64,000 bases of DNA from Castor canadensis (GCF_047511655.1 NC_133401.1:13858001-13922000), one strand, 5' to 3'. Shown: positions 13,301 through 21,814, counted from the first letter of the stretch. Program-made: numbers and translations. The notes: a model not told the origin generated them from the sequence alone.

Positions 13301-16300
13301 GTCCCAGCACCTGGACCTGAGTTCTTCAGTGGCTCAGTGTGTTGAGGTAAGGGGCTCTAGTCATGCAAACATGGAGATAAGAACAGTGGTGTGCTCTCTG
13401 CTGGGTGTCCCCCCTGCCCTAGCGAAACACCCCATTCCAGAGGATGCTGACCCTGTGCCCTCCCCTCAGCACCTCTGGATTGCCGGGAAGAGGAGAGCCT
13501 GGCTGTTCCTGCCAAGCGGCGCCGGGTCACTGCGGAGATGGAGGGAAAATACATCATCAACATGCCCAAGGGCACCACCCCCCGCACCCGAAAGATCCTG
13601 GAGCAGCAGCAGGTGGCCAGAGGTACTGCAGTGTTACTTTCCCTGCTGTGCAGCATGCCTGTGGACAGCGGCTGAGAAATGGGGCTTGGAGACCTGGGGC
13701 CAAGGGGACAGCAGTGGTGGTTGTAGAGGAGAGGAGCACGTCACCTCTGTTCTATCATCCTGCAGTGCATGTATCTGGCTCCTTTGTGCTTTGTTCCTGA
13801 GGAGCAGGGACAAGGAGTTGGTGATGACCTTCCTGTAAAGTGAGTGACTGTGTCTGCCCGAGGGCAGGTGCCCAGAGTGGGCACTGTTACCATAAGGACG
13901 CTGGTGGAGATTCAGTCTGAAGCTAGGGCTTCAGCTGGTATAGGCTTTGTTACAGTAGGGTTGTTTTAGAATGTCATGTCTGAAACTCATGATATTCCTG
14001 CCTTAGCCTCCCAAATGCTGGGATTATAGGCATGTACCACCATGCCTGGCCTAATACAAATAGCATTATCAGTATCATTCTGTAACTTTCTTACACAGAA
14101 ATTAAATTAGCACATGTAGATCTTACTTTTTATTTACTTTTTTTGTTTTGGCAGTAATGGGAGTTGACCTCAGGCTTCTTACTTGCCAGGCAGAGGAGCT
14201 CTACTACTTGAGTTATTTTGTCAGCCCTTGTTTGTGTTTATTTTTGAGATAGTGTCTTGCTTTATACCGAGGTTTGTCTGGACCTTGATCCTCCTGTTTG
14301 TTCTTCCTTGAGTACCTGTAATGATAAGGCACAGTGCCACTATGCCCATCCATTGGTTGAGATGGAGTCTCACTAAAATTTGCCTCTACTAGCCTTGAAC
14401 CACCATCCTCCTAATCTCTGCCTCCTGAGTAGCTAGTATTACAGGCTTGAGCCACTGTGCCTAGCCTTCATTCTTTTTTGTTTTTTGCTTTTGGTGGGAC
14501 TGGGGTTTGAACTCAGGGCTTCACACTTGCAAAGCAGGCGCCTCTACCATTTGAGCCACACCTCCAGTCCATTTTGCTTTGATTATTTTGGAGATAGGGT
14601 CTCAGGAACTATTTGCCTGCACTGGCCTCAAACCATGATCCTCCTGATCTCTGCCTCCCAAGTAGCTAGGATTACAGGTATGAGCCACCAGTGCCTGGCT
14701 CTTTCATTCTTTTTTTTTTTTTAAGGTGGTACTGGAGCTTGAACTCTGGGCCTCACTCTTGCTAGGCAGGTGCTCTACCACTTGAGCCACTCCACCAACC
14801 CTCTTCATTCTTTTTTAATCGTCACTTATTTCCATAGTTTTGTAGACCTTGGGTTAGTACACATTCTGTTGGTGGAGACTTAGGTTTTTACTTAGGGAGA
14901 GGATTCATTGCCATTCATCAGATTCTCTCAGGGGCCCCCAAAGTGAAAGAAACAAGTGAGAATTAAGAACTCTCCCCTACCCCACATTTCAAGAACTGTG
15001 CTAAGTTATACAGAAGTTTAGTGCCAATTTTAATTGCTCTTTCCCACATGTGACACTAGTGGGTGGTGGGGGCAGTCAAAGTCAACAAAGCCTGATTAAG
15101 GCACAGTCTTTATCTACTGTAACCCAGCTGACTGTACCAGCCACGTTGTCCCCTCTCTTGGTGTCTGCATGGTGCTCAGCCTAGTCCTGGGACCCCAGAG
15201 CATGTGCTGCCTGATGGCCTCGCTTCCCTCCCAGGTCTCCACAGGACGTCTGTGTTCGACCGTCTCGGTGCAGAGACCAAGGCAGACACGACAACAGGGA
15301 GTAAGGTGAGTTTGGAATGATGGAGCAACTTGGGCTTGCAAACTTGTGTCTTCCCTGTGTTGACCCTGACACTTCCACATCTCGCCTTCTCCCTTCCAGG
15401 TAACACATCTCCCCACCTTCTCAGCCTCAGTTTCCTTCTTTACCCTGGAGGCTCTCGCATCTTTCTTTTGCCCTGACCTCTCCCGATTTCCAGCCCCAGC
15501 CCCAGTCCCAGTCTCTCTGACTGCTGCTGTGGTTCTCTCTGATGCCTCCCACCTGCCATATCCCAAACTGGCCTTGGCATCTTCCCCTGAAGCCACTCCT
15601 CTCCTGGGGCCCATCGCAGGGTACCTACCATCTCCCTTTCAGTCAGTCACCAAGTCAGATGATTCCATCTGTCAGCTCCTATGCCACCTCTCCCTGTCTG
15701 CATAGGGCAATGGCCTCCTACTTGGTCTCACACAGCTGTCACCAACCCTTCCAGCCCTGCCCCTACAGCAGCAGTGCGTGCTACACAGAATGAGCTGTCC
15801 TCTCCCAAGGCTTTTCACTGTGCCCATGATGACAAAGCCACTCTTCTTGCATGGCTGCAGTCTCCTAGGTCCCAGCCACTGCATATAGGTAGGAGAACAC
15901 TAGGAGCCCACTGTGGTTGGCTGTGTGGCCTTGGCCATATCACTTAAGCCCTCTGTGCCTTGTTTTCTTCTACAGCACCAGCTCATAGGTGGTCTCAAGG
16001 CATCACTGAAGGGGATTCTGGAGCAGAATAAGCACTCCTTTGCTGGACTGTGCAGAGCTCCTGGCTGCGTTCTCTCCCTTTCGATCCCTTTCTCACCAGG
16101 GTGCAGTCACTCTACCTGTCTCCCACCTCCCAGAATCTGATCATGGCAATGATGCCTGCAGCTTAGTGAATTCCACAGGGACCCAGCACGTACTCTTTTT
16201 GTTTCTTGTTCGTCCTGGAGGGTCTGGCTTGAAAGTTGGTGTCTCCAAGAAGGTCCTTCTGATCTCCAAGAGGAGATGAGCCACCCTGGTCTCCCATCCT

Positions 16301-17342
16301 CATTTCTCTCCCCTCCACAGAATGCATCACTGTCAAGCTGACAGAATTATTAGTGTCCTTTCTGATGCCAAATCTGTCTCCCCACTGGACTGTGGGCCCA
16401 TGAGGGCAGGGCTGGCCATCCTGGCCATCACTGTGTCCCTAACTCTGCCCAGCCTAGGACAAGATACAGAGTTGGGCTCAGGAAATGCTTGCTGAGGAAA
16501 TGACCAAAAGCAGCTTTCTTCCTGTGCTGTTCTGTTGACCTTACCAGAGGTCTTCCCTCTGTGGCTCATGCTGTCCCTCCCCGCCTATGTGAGATCTGCT
16601 TCCATTCAGTCCTCAGAGCTCAGCTCAACTGGGCCCTTTCCCAGGAAGACTTCCTAAGCTGCCATGCCAGGTCAGTTTCCTCTGGGTTCCCGTGGTCCCT
16701 CAGGTTCCCCCTGTCTCACAGCTGTCACCCTGTCTCAGATGTCACTGATGGGTGTGTCTCCAACTATGAGTTCCAAGAGGCCAGGAACAGAGGAGGCAGT
16801 ATGTTGAGTGACTGAATGACTCACTGTCTTCTTTCTGACCTCTGCAGCCCACAGGAGTTTTCAGCCGCCTGGGGGCCACTCCAGAGATGGATGAAGATCT
16901 GGCTTGGGACAGTGACAACGACAGCAGCAGCTCTGTCTTACAGTATGCTGGGGTCCTGAAGAAGCTAGGACGGGGCCCAGCCAAGGCCAGTCCCCCATCA
17001 GCAGTGACTGTCAAAGCCAAGGCCACAAGCTCAGCAACTACGTCTTCCACACCAACACTGAGGCGCCTGGCGCTTCCCTCACTCCCTGGGCTTGAGAAGA
17101 AGTCAGAGCCCCTGTCCAAAGTCAGCATCATCCAGAGACTGGGCAAGGCTGCCCTTGTGTCTGAGGCCCAGGACAGCCAGGTCACAAGCACCAAGAGTAA
17201 GTCCTCAGCCAAGGTCAAGGTCACCATTAAGAGGACTCTGGTGGGGCCCCGGGGGAGCAGCTCCACCGAGGGCCTTGGTGCCCAGATGGACCATGCGGGC
17301 ACTGTGAGTGTGTTCAAAAGACTGGGCCGCAGGACCTTCTAG
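4288..17342 (+). CDS. C19orf47: C19orf47 orthologue, SAM-domain protein (gene span, 7 visible coding exons)
   Basis: The coding sequence is the join of 4288-4375, 4482-4596, 6992-7073, 11125-11262, 13470-13622, 15235-15305 and 16848-17342. It reads without a break for about 380 residues and ends at TAG 17340-17342. All junctions are GT-AG and the phases agree. I recognise it as C19orf47 from near-identical stretches remembered from the human protein. Residues about 1-68 form the SAM (sterile alpha motif) domain of this family, usually a protein-protein interaction fold. The rest is low complexity: Ser/Thr/Pro-rich, then a basic nuclear-signal-like AKRRR (13511-13525), then an acidic DEDLAWDSDND stretch and repeated RLG motifs. 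The molecular function is not established to my knowledge; nuclear location is inferred from the basic cluster. The first visible codon is split (..G|CC), so the ATG lies in an exon upstream of 4288 that I could not identify. AKT2 follows downstream in the same orientation, as in human. Confidence 0.93.
4482..4596 (+). CDS. C19orf47: C19orf47 exon: rest of SAM domain
   Basis: The intron before it is only 106 bases. The acceptor is TGGCAG and the donor GTGGGC at 4597. It encodes IQKSMLLDLNKEIMNELGV followed by TVVGDIIAILKHAKVVHRQ. The L-x-x-L-G-V-T-x-x-G-D-x-x-x-I-L pattern is the typical C-terminal half of a SAM domain (the 'LGI..GDR..IL' signature). It ends in phase 0. Confidence 0.95.
4660..4840 (+). 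mobile_element. MIR
   Basis: 'tctaaacttctctgagccttattttctctgtc' followed by 'ggttgtgagtattaagt' is the MIR core and tail in sense orientation. Confidence 0.5.
5417..5490 (-). mobile_element. ID SINE
   Basis: 'cagtgctagggatcaaacatagggcc..tctccagcc' is an antisense ID unit. Confidence 0.65.
5505..5805 (-). mobile_element. old L1 3'UTR fragment
   Basis: 'gttccaggatcaaatccaggcaaccacactgtgtttacttatcatgtcttcatagtctac' matches the reverse strand of an L1M 3'UTR. The insertion at 5810 splits it from a short remnant near 6115. Confidence 0.65.
5810..6115 (-). mobile_element. B1+ID dimer followed by an ID unit
   Basis: Dimer at 5810-6028 and a separate antisense ID at 6035-6115. Both open with T runs. 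Confidence 0.75.
6146..6440 (+). mobile_element. B1+B1+ID trimeric SINE
   Basis: The second B1 starts at about 6268 (AGCTGGGCATGATGGTGTGTGCC) and is internally shortened. The ID unit begins at about 6347. Confidence 0.7.
6505..6625 (+). mobile_element. B1 monomer SINE
   Basis: 'catttgggaggcttgagtcaggagg..agcctggactacatagtgagactctgtctc' with a long A tail. Confidence 0.85.
6645..6885 (+). mobile_element. B1+ID dimeric SINE
   Basis: B1 unit to about 6765, then ID with a long A-rich tail. It lies about 100 bases before the C19orf47 exon at 6992. Confidence 0.8.
6992..7073 (+). CDS. C19orf47: C19orf47 exon: linker after SAM domain
   Basis: The acceptor TTTTTTATAG ends at 6991 and the donor is GTGAGT at 7074. 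It encodes DMCKAATESVLCSPSPVPGE and LRRGASS plus the first base of the next codon. The region is Ser/Pro-rich and probably disordered. Several CpGs are retained, unlike the flanking intron, as expected for coding sequence under constraint. Confidence 0.92.
7245..7482 (-). mobile_element. B1+ID dimeric SINE
   Basis: Full-length antisense copy: T run, ID, GCCAGTCCTTTTTTGTGATGGG linker, B1. Confidence 0.85.
7655..7865 (-). mobile_element. B1 monomer and adjacent ID
   Basis: B1 at 7655-7762 and ID at 7778-7865, both antisense and probably independent insertions. Confidence 0.7.
7986..8085 (-). mobile_element. ID SINE with (TG)n in place of the tail
   Basis: A (TG) run at 7988-8011 occupies the position of the poly(A) tail of an antisense ID unit (GACTGGGGTTTGAACTCAGG). 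Confidence 0.65.
8100..8456 (-). mobile_element. ID-bearing copy followed by B1+ID dimer
   Basis: The ID with dimer linker (8125-8245) abuts a complete dimer (8248-8456), suggesting an insertion into an older dimer. Confidence 0.65.
8460..8940 (-). mobile_element. pogo/Tigger-type DNA transposon, 5' part
   Basis: On the minus strand it opens with a terminal-repeat-like sequence (CAAATTCTGTATTTGCAAATTCGCC at 8868-8892), then a stretch corresponding to the start of a Tigger transposase (GGCCCCAAG.. near 8640). It decays toward 8460. It matches Tigger-class elements by memory only. Confidence 0.6.
9080..9220 (-). mobile_element. B1 monomer SINE
   Basis: T-rich head, then 'tctgtagcccaggctctcctcaaactcttaaa..tgagtagctgggactataggtactgtgg'. 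Confidence 0.7.
9225..9640 (+). mobile_element. ancient repeat, possibly solo LTR (ERVL-like)
   Basis: 'tttatttctcatgagtttatgggttggccatccag..' and 'ccaaaataagttacgtggctaagccaagtcagcatgggcagggcccctccaaaggagtgga' belong to an old mammalian repeat that resembles 23328-23815. The family name is uncertain. Confidence 0.4.
9720..9840 (-). mobile_element. L1-like fragment
   Basis: 'gacccagagtcatccacatgctccctcccagttatg..' resembles the reverse strand of L1M 3' ends. Weak. Confidence 0.35.
9924..10235 (+). mobile_element. B1+ID dimer and adjacent ID
   Basis: Dimer 9924-10130 with a shortened ID. A separate ID at 10146-10235 (GGGCTGGGAATGTAGCTTAGCGGTCGAG) preserves A- and B-box-like segments well. 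Confidence 0.8.
10415..10626 (+). repeat. ancient mammalian repeat, family unnamed
   Basis: 'ttttaggcactgggaatacagcag..' followed by 'ggggaggtcaggggacttttctctgagg' matches a widely dispersed old repeat also present at 28085, 36280, 41000, 48600, 50880 and 51420. Confidence 0.4.
10627..10760 (+). mobile_element. B1 monomer SINE
   Basis: 'caacactcgggaggctgaggcaggaggattgtgagttccagaccagcctggg' with A-rich tail. Confidence 0.85.
11125..11262 (+). CDS. C19orf47: C19orf47 exon: Ser/Thr/Pro-rich segment
   Basis: A strong polypyrimidine tract and GCAG precede 11125; the donor GTGAGG starts at 11263. It encodes SRMITNSLNRDSPPGTPPRR, then PDTSTSKISVTVSNKMAAKSAKAS. SPPGTPPRR resembles proline-directed kinase sites and a basic patch. 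Enters and leaves in phase 1. Confidence 0.93.
11345..11430 (+). mobile_element. MIR fragment
   Basis: 'ctgtgaacttagtcaccacacctctgtgagcctcatttcc' is the MIR core. Confidence 0.45.
11490..11715 (-). mobile_element. B1 monomer and adjacent ID
   Basis: B1 at 11490-11618 and ID at 11632-11712 (GCAGTACTAGGGTTTGAACTCAGG), antisense. Confidence 0.75.
11946..12260 (-). mobile_element. ID SINE in L2-like sequence
   Basis: ID unit at 11946-12022. The flanks (to 12260) read 'tccttctcagtgtgggtcttcacc..ctggagcactctttccgccaggacc', similar to an antisense L2 3' end. Confidence 0.5.
12463..12690 (-). mobile_element. B1+ID dimeric SINE
   Basis: Complete antisense copy, with a T run at 12469-12480 and the B1 end at GCCACTGACACCTGGC. 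Confidence 0.85.
12793..13020 (+). mobile_element. B1+ID dimeric SINE
   Basis: It carries the alternative linker 'ataaccagagcaaaatgtactggaggtgtggc' instead of the 'cacaaaaaagggctggtgg' linker. Confidence 0.85.
13470..13622 (+). CDS. C19orf47: C19orf47 exon with basic nuclear-signal-like cluster
   Basis: The acceptor CCCCTCAG ends at 13469; the donor GTACTG starts at 13623, a less common +3/+4 context. It encodes PLDCREEESLAVPAKRRRVT, then AEMEGKYIINMPKGTTPRTRK and ILEQQQVARG. PAKRRRV (around 13508-13528) has the form of a monopartite nuclear localisation signal. The KYIINMPKGTTPRTRKIL block is highly conserved with human. Confidence 0.93.
13985..14055 (-). mobile_element. B1 fragment
   Basis: 'ttcctgccttagcctcccaaatgctgggattataggcatgtaccaccatgcctggc'. 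Confidence 0.65.
14140..14466 (-). mobile_element. B1+B1+ID trimeric SINE
   Basis: Antisense ID (14150-14230), B1 (14240-14350), then a second B1 (14352-14466). Confidence 0.75.
14480..14805 (-). mobile_element. B1+ID dimer and adjacent ID
   Basis: Dimer 14480-14700 and a separate ID behind a T run at 14709-14802. Confidence 0.85.
14806..15234. other. C19orf47 intron, no recognised repeat
   Basis: A SINE-free stretch begins here and continues to about 19340, covering the last two coding exons and the 3'UTR. Confidence 0.5.
15235..15305 (+). CDS. C19orf47: C19orf47 exon with first RLG motif
   Basis: The acceptor CTCCCAG ends at 15234 and the donor is GTGAGT at 15306. It encodes LHRTSVFDRLGAETKADTTT plus GSK, ending in phase 0. 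SVFDRLG at 15249-15269 is the first of five related heptads in the C-terminal half. Confidence 0.93.
15660..16830 (+). other. C19orf47 last intron: L2/MIR traces
   Basis: 15690-15840 and 16570-16830 read like antisense L2 3' ends ('cccaggaagacttcctaagctgcc', 'gagttccaagaggccagg'). 15880-15985 has a MIR core ('ggccttggccatatcacttaagccctctgtgcc'). Confidence 0.4.
16848..17342 (+). CDS. C19orf47: C19orf47 terminal coding exon
   Basis: The acceptor CTCTGCAG ends at 16847 and the reading frame runs 164 codons to TAG. It holds four motif copies: GVFSRLG (16854-16874), GVLKKLG (16950-16970), SIIQRLG (17124-17144) and SVFKRLG (17307-17327). An acidic stretch with consecutive serines (DSDNDSSSS) follows the first copy. 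Lys/Ser-rich sequence separates the later copies. The protein ends RLGRRTF, so the last motif sits at the extreme C terminus, as in human. Confidence 0.95.
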   Translation, partial: PTGVFSRLGATPEMDEDLAWDSDNDSSSSVLQYAGVLKKLGRGPAKASPPSAVTVKAKATSSATTSSTPTLRRLALPSLPGLEKKSEPLSKVSIIQRLGKAALVSEAQDSQVTSTKSKSSAKVKVTIKRTLVGPRGSSSTEGLGAQMDHAGTVSVFKRLGRRTF

Positions 17343-18140
17343 CCCATGAGCGGGTTGGGGTGCGGGCATAGAGCTGCAGGGGGCTCCCCAGCCCCCTCCA
17401 GGATCCTGGCTTCATCTGAGCCCACCTCCCTGCCAGATCTGGATGAAATAGCTTGTCTCCCTCAGGCATTCATTCTGGGCCTGAGCCTTCTGGGGACTCA
17501 GCTGTTTTTCTTAGTCTGGGATGGTCGCTATGGCCTGGCCTTGCCTGCTCTGAGACTCTCCCTTTTCTCCTGCCCTCTGTTCTCTGCTCTCTGGCTGTGG
17601 CCTTGGCAGACCCCACTTTTCTACCTCTCCCAAGTACCAGGTGCCCTTCCTCTCTCTCAGCAGCATCTGCTGCCTGAAACCTCCCCTCTCCACATTCCCA
17701 TCCCTGTCCCCATTGCCCACCCACAGCGTGGTGTGACCTGGAGGCCTCCCTTCACCTCACCCTGATTTCCCTCACTTCCCCCCATGCTGTAACTTCTCTC
17801 TCCCTCTCTTCACTCTGTTCATTTCTCTTCTGTTTTCTGTCCCTGTGGCAAGGCCCGACTGTTCGCTGCGTCCTGCCCGACCCTCCTGCGCCTCCGATCT
17901 CCCAGCGGCCCCCTCGTCGACGGTGGCGTCGAGCCTGTAGAGACTGTTAGCCGCCCTCCACTCCTGGGCTGGAGGGCTCCCCAAGCCCTGGGTTGCAGTG
18001 GGGCATCTCCATTTTCCTGTCCTGAGCATCTTTTTCTCTGAAAGTCTTGGCTGGTGATGGGCAAGGGGCTTTGGGAAGGGAGGCTGGTTTGGAGAGAAGA
18101 TGACAGCTGTTTTAATATATTTTTGTGACTTCCAAACTGT
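17343..18140 (+). other. C19orf47: C19orf47 3'UTR (3' end uncertain)
   Basis: The sequence after the stop is SINE-free and pyrimidine-rich, with a CpG-containing patch at 17850-17945. No AATAAA is seen before 19 kb. The best candidate signal is AATATA at 18114-18119, followed by T-rich and GT-rich sequence. The end is therefore an estimate. Confidence 0.5.
18114..18119 (+). terminator. candidate variant poly(A) signal AATATA
   Basis: AATATA within TTTTAATATATTTTTGTG is a known weak variant of AATAAA. It lies about 770 bases after the C19orf47 stop, with GT/T-rich sequence downstream. It is chosen only for lack of a canonical signal. Confidence 0.3.
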
Positions 18141-19236
18141 TTCCCTCCTCTCTTTCAGGGTGAGTCACAGGTCTGTTTTTCATACCATCACTGTGGGGGG
18201 AAGGGCCAGCCAAGGGTTGGACTCTGCCTTGAAGGTCAAATTCCTTCACAAATGTGGTCTCCAAGTCGAGAGGAGTCCTGGTCATGGTTGCCATTCACTT
18301 AGACCACTCCTTACCCTTCTGTCATTCTCCCCTTCTCCTGTGGGTTTCCTTGTTTCTGCCACTCTGTGTGCTGGTAGCTTTCCAGACTGTGGGCTGCACT
18401 CGAGAGGGAAGAAGTCCTCGTTCATTTCACTCCTCGCTCTGTGCAGCTTCTCCTCTGTGCGAGGCCTGTCCTTGGAGCTAGGGAACCTATAGTGAACAGA
18501 TGAGCGCCCCTCCTCACTGCCGACCTCTCTAGCAAGGGAGAGGGTGGTCTCTCCCTCCTACCCATTATGGTGCTGCCCATAGAACTGGAGGGATGGGAGA
18601 AAGTGGTCAGGGCCACCTCAGGTGTAGTGTGGGAGGAAACCAGAGGAGGCGACCCCTCTGCTGAACTTGGGAAAGAGAAGAAGCAGCTTTGTGAAGTTCT
18701 TGGAGACAAGCTGTTTCATCCAGAGCTGGCCCTGTGGGGGAGCAAGGAGCACAAAGAATGCTGGCCAGTGAGTGAGGAGCCTTCCGTCTTCCACAAGGTG
18801 GGGGTGGTGGACAGAAAGCAGATGCCCTGGGAGGGCTTTGGTTCTGGGGCGAGTAATGTGGACAAGGGCCTGAGAACATTGAGTTGGGGAGGGTTTGAAG
18901 TTGGGAGTGATCATCCAAGCTGCCTTTTATGACATAGTTCAGGCAGGGAACAGGTGGCTTGGCCCAAGGCCATGGCTGTGGGGAGCAGAAGAGAGAACAG
19001 ACATGGGTGTACTGTGGAGGGGTGGCAGCAGACGGGGCAGTAACAGAACCATAAGGGATGACTAGTGCTAATATTTGGAGGGAAAATTTATGCTGAGGCC
19101 AAAAGTATAGGAAATTTTAAATGAGAAGTTTAGAGACTACAGTAACATCCATTTTGCTATTTCTGCGACTATAACCTTGAGATAACAATTAGCTTACAAG
19201 GTCTGGGTTGGTCAGGCCCAAGGTGTAAGGTGGGCT
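18141..19236. other. intergenic, mostly unassigned
   Basis: 18900-19060 resembles the unnamed ancient repeat (AGTTCAGGCAGGGAACAGGTGGC). The rest shows nothing I can assign. A perfect hairpin closes the stretch. Confidence 0.4.
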
Positions 19237-19263
19237 TAAAAATGAGTGTGTGACTCATTTTTA
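19237..19263. repeat. perfect 11-bp inverted repeat, 5-base loop
   Basis: TAAAAATGAGT and ACTCATTTTTA flank GTGTG. It is outside any recognised SINE. Confidence 0.85.
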
Positions 19264-19339
19264 CGCATTTATGTAAAACAGAAGAAAATGAACAACACAT
19301 AGACAAGCACACATGCATTAGCAGCTTCATGTATTTGAC

Positions 19340-19475
19340 CATTCCTTTCTTGTTCTTGTTTTGTTTTGCTTTGTTTTGTTTTATTTTGAGTCATACTCTT
19401 GCTACGTAGCCCACCATTCCCCAGCCTCTGCCTCCAGAGTGCTGGATTACAGGTGTGCACCACCATGCTTAAATG
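19340..19475 (-). mobile_element. B1 SINE (shortened)
   Basis: 'gagtcatactcttgctacgtagccc' then 'ctctgcctccagagtgctggattacaggtgtgcaccaccatgc'. The middle is partly deleted. Confidence 0.65.
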
Positions 19476-19644
19476 GTTTTAGAATTACAGAACAACTAAG
19501 AAGGTAGTAGATAGACAGTTACCATGTACCCCACATCCCATCTTCCCTCGGTACGGTATATTTGTTACAATCGATGAAGCAATGATAACTCATGACTTTT
19601 AATCAAATTTCATATAGTTTATTCAGATTGCTTTAAGTGTTTTT

Positions 19645-20315
19645 TTTTTTGTTTTGTTTTGTTTTGTTTTTAGTGGGACTGGGGTTTGAACTCTGGGTTT
19701 TGTGCTTGCAAAGCAGGTGCTCTATAGCTTGAGCCACACCTCCAGTCCATTTTGCTCTGGTTATTATTATTAGTTTTTGGCTACACTGAGGTTTGAATTT
19801 AGGGCCTCATACTTGCTAGGCAGGCATGCTACTGCTTGAGCCACTTCATCAGCCTTTTTTTTTTTTTGAGATAGGGTCTCAACTATTTGCCTGGGTTGGC
19901 TTCAAACTGCAATCCTTCTGAATTCTGCTTCCTGAGTAGCTAGGATTACAGGAGTGAGCCACTGGCGCCCAGCTTTGTTCTGATTGTTATTATTATTATT
20001 ATTTGTCTTTTCTTTTTTGATGCTGGGGAATGAACTTAGGGCCTCTAGAATACTAGTGCTCTGGTTATTTTGGGAGATGGAGTCTTGAGAACTATTTGTT
20101 CAGGCTGGACTTCAACTGCTACCCTCCTGATCTCTGCTTCCCAAGTAGCTAGGATTATAGGCATGAGCCACCAGCACCCAGCTCTTGTTTTTTTAGTTTT
20201 ATTTTTTTGTAGATAGGATTTCTTACTAATTGCCTGGGCTGGCCTGGGACTGGGATCCTCCTACCTCTGCCTCCTGAGTAACTGGTATCACAGGTATGTA
20301 TCACCACATCTGGCC
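19645..20315 (-). mobile_element. nested SINE cluster
   Basis: A host dimer (ID at 19645-19765, its B1 at 20058-20182) is interrupted by a complete dimer (19772-19975) and an ID fragment (20015-20058). A further B1 follows at 20190-20315. Confidence 0.7.
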
Positions 20316-20524
20316 CAGCTTGGCTTAATTTTGCCCTATGCTTTGGACTCTTACAAGATCTTATCCAGGATACCATGTTGCATTTACATTGTCAAATTTG
20401 ACATTATGTTGCCAAGTCAGGAATAGTCACCTCTTCTTAGGCTCCTCTTGGCTGTAGCAGTTTCTCAGCCTTTCCTCCCTTTTGTGGGATGGGGGGGTGA
20501 TGACCTTCAGAGTTTCTTGTTTTG

Positions 20525-20595
20525 GTTTTTGCTGGTACTAGAGCTTGAACCCAGGGCCTTGCAAATGTTAGGCACTTGAGTCACCCCCCCACCCC
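20525..20595 (-). mobile_element. ID SINE, shortened
   Basis: 'gctggtactagagcttgaacccagggccttgcaaatgttaggc'. Confidence 0.6.
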
Positions 20596-20789
20596 CAACC
20601 CAACCCTGAGAAATTTGAAGCTCTTCTGGTCCGGTCTATTATGGGATGTCCCTGCATTGGAATTTGTCTGATGTTCTTCTCACAGTTTCTTGGGGAAATG
20701 TGCTTTTCAGAGGGAGACTTCAAAGATACAGTGCCATTCCACTGCATGTGTGGTACACACTCCACATTCTCATCCTGGTTGTTGTTGTG

Positions 20790-21050
20790 TTTTTTTTTTT
20801 TTTTCTTTTTCTTTTTCTTTTCTTTCTTTCTTTCTTTTTTTTGTTGGTATTAGGGTTTGAACTCAGGGCCCATGCTTGCTAGGCAGGTGCTCTATCACTT
20901 GAGCCACTCTGCCAGCCCTGTTTTGTGTTAGGTATTTTTCAGATAGGATTTTTGAACTATTTGCCTGGACTGGCCTCAAACTGCAGTCTTCCTGATCTCT
21001 GCCTCCTACGTAGCTAGGATTACAGGTGTGAGTCACCTGTGCCCAGCAAA
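20790..21050 (-). mobile_element. B1+ID dimeric SINE
   Basis: A long T/TTTC-rich tail (20792-20840) precedes a complete antisense copy. Confidence 0.85.
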
Positions 21051-21224
21051 ATTCTGTTTTATGAAGCTCCTTTTCTTTGTCTCTGTAAGTCTGGCTTAAG
21101 GAGCTGGAGGACGGCATGCCACACTCGCTCCCTGAGGACAAAGTTCTGCTAGAAATCACTTGGAATTCTGCAAGGGAGGTGTGTCTCTTTTCCTGACTTA
21201 TTAACTTTCCCAGTAATTTATTTA

Positions 21225-21560
21225 TTTTTCATAGTGCTAAGGAGCTCTGCCACTGAGCCACATCCCAGCCCAACTTACCCAGCAACATTTTTTTTTTTTG
21301 TGGTATTGGGGTTTGAACTCAGGGCCTACACCTTGAGCCACTCCACCAGCCCTTTTTTGTGATGGGTGTTTTCAAGATAGGGTCTCTTAAATTATTTGCC
21401 TGGGTCTGGCTTCAATCCATAATCCTCCTGATCTCTGCCTCCTGAATAGCTAGGATTATAGACGTAAGCCACTGGCACCCAACTTTTGTTTTTGCATTTT
21501 TTGAGACAGGGTTTTACCAGAATGCTGGATTAACAGGTGTTACCACCAGTAACTTATTAT
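21225..21560 (-). mobile_element. ID remnant, B1+ID dimer, B1 fragment
   Basis: ID remnant 21235-21275. Dimer 21290-21485 with an ID lacking its middle (no GCTTGCTAGGCAGG block). B1 piece 21490-21552. Confidence 0.65.
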
Positions 21561-21814
21561 TATTATTTTTTATCAATATAGACTCATAGGTGTTTATTTT
21601 AAATAATCAATACTACCTTATTGATTATTCCTCTTGTAGCCATTGGTTCTTGAGTCCCTTTAACTTGACATTTCCCCCCACCTTTTATTTTTTTAGCATA
21701 TTCTGTCTTTCTGACACTACATGATGTGCAAGCTCATTTTATGTATTTCCTGCCCCAATCCTAGAGTCAGATCCTGGTTCCTTTTATTGTAGAACAATTT
21801 TAGAAACCAAGATC

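Larger units (their letters stand above)
19480..20735 (-). mobile_element. old L1 3'UTR broken into pieces by SINEs
   Basis: The pieces are 19480-19640, 20330-20465 ('cttatccaggataccatgttgcatttacattgtcaaat') and 20625-20735 ('attatgggatgtccctgcattggaatttgtctgatgttcttctcac'). They keep collinear order on the reverse strand of an L1M element. Confidence 0.65.

Noticed and set aside
13251..13838. 195-codon plus-strand frame overlapping a C19orf47 exon
   Set aside because: It is in the wrong phase relative to the exon that matches the C19orf47 protein (13470-13622) and reads through intron on both sides.
16742..17317. 191-codon minus-strand frame
   Set aside because: It is the antisense shadow of the C19orf47 terminal coding exon.
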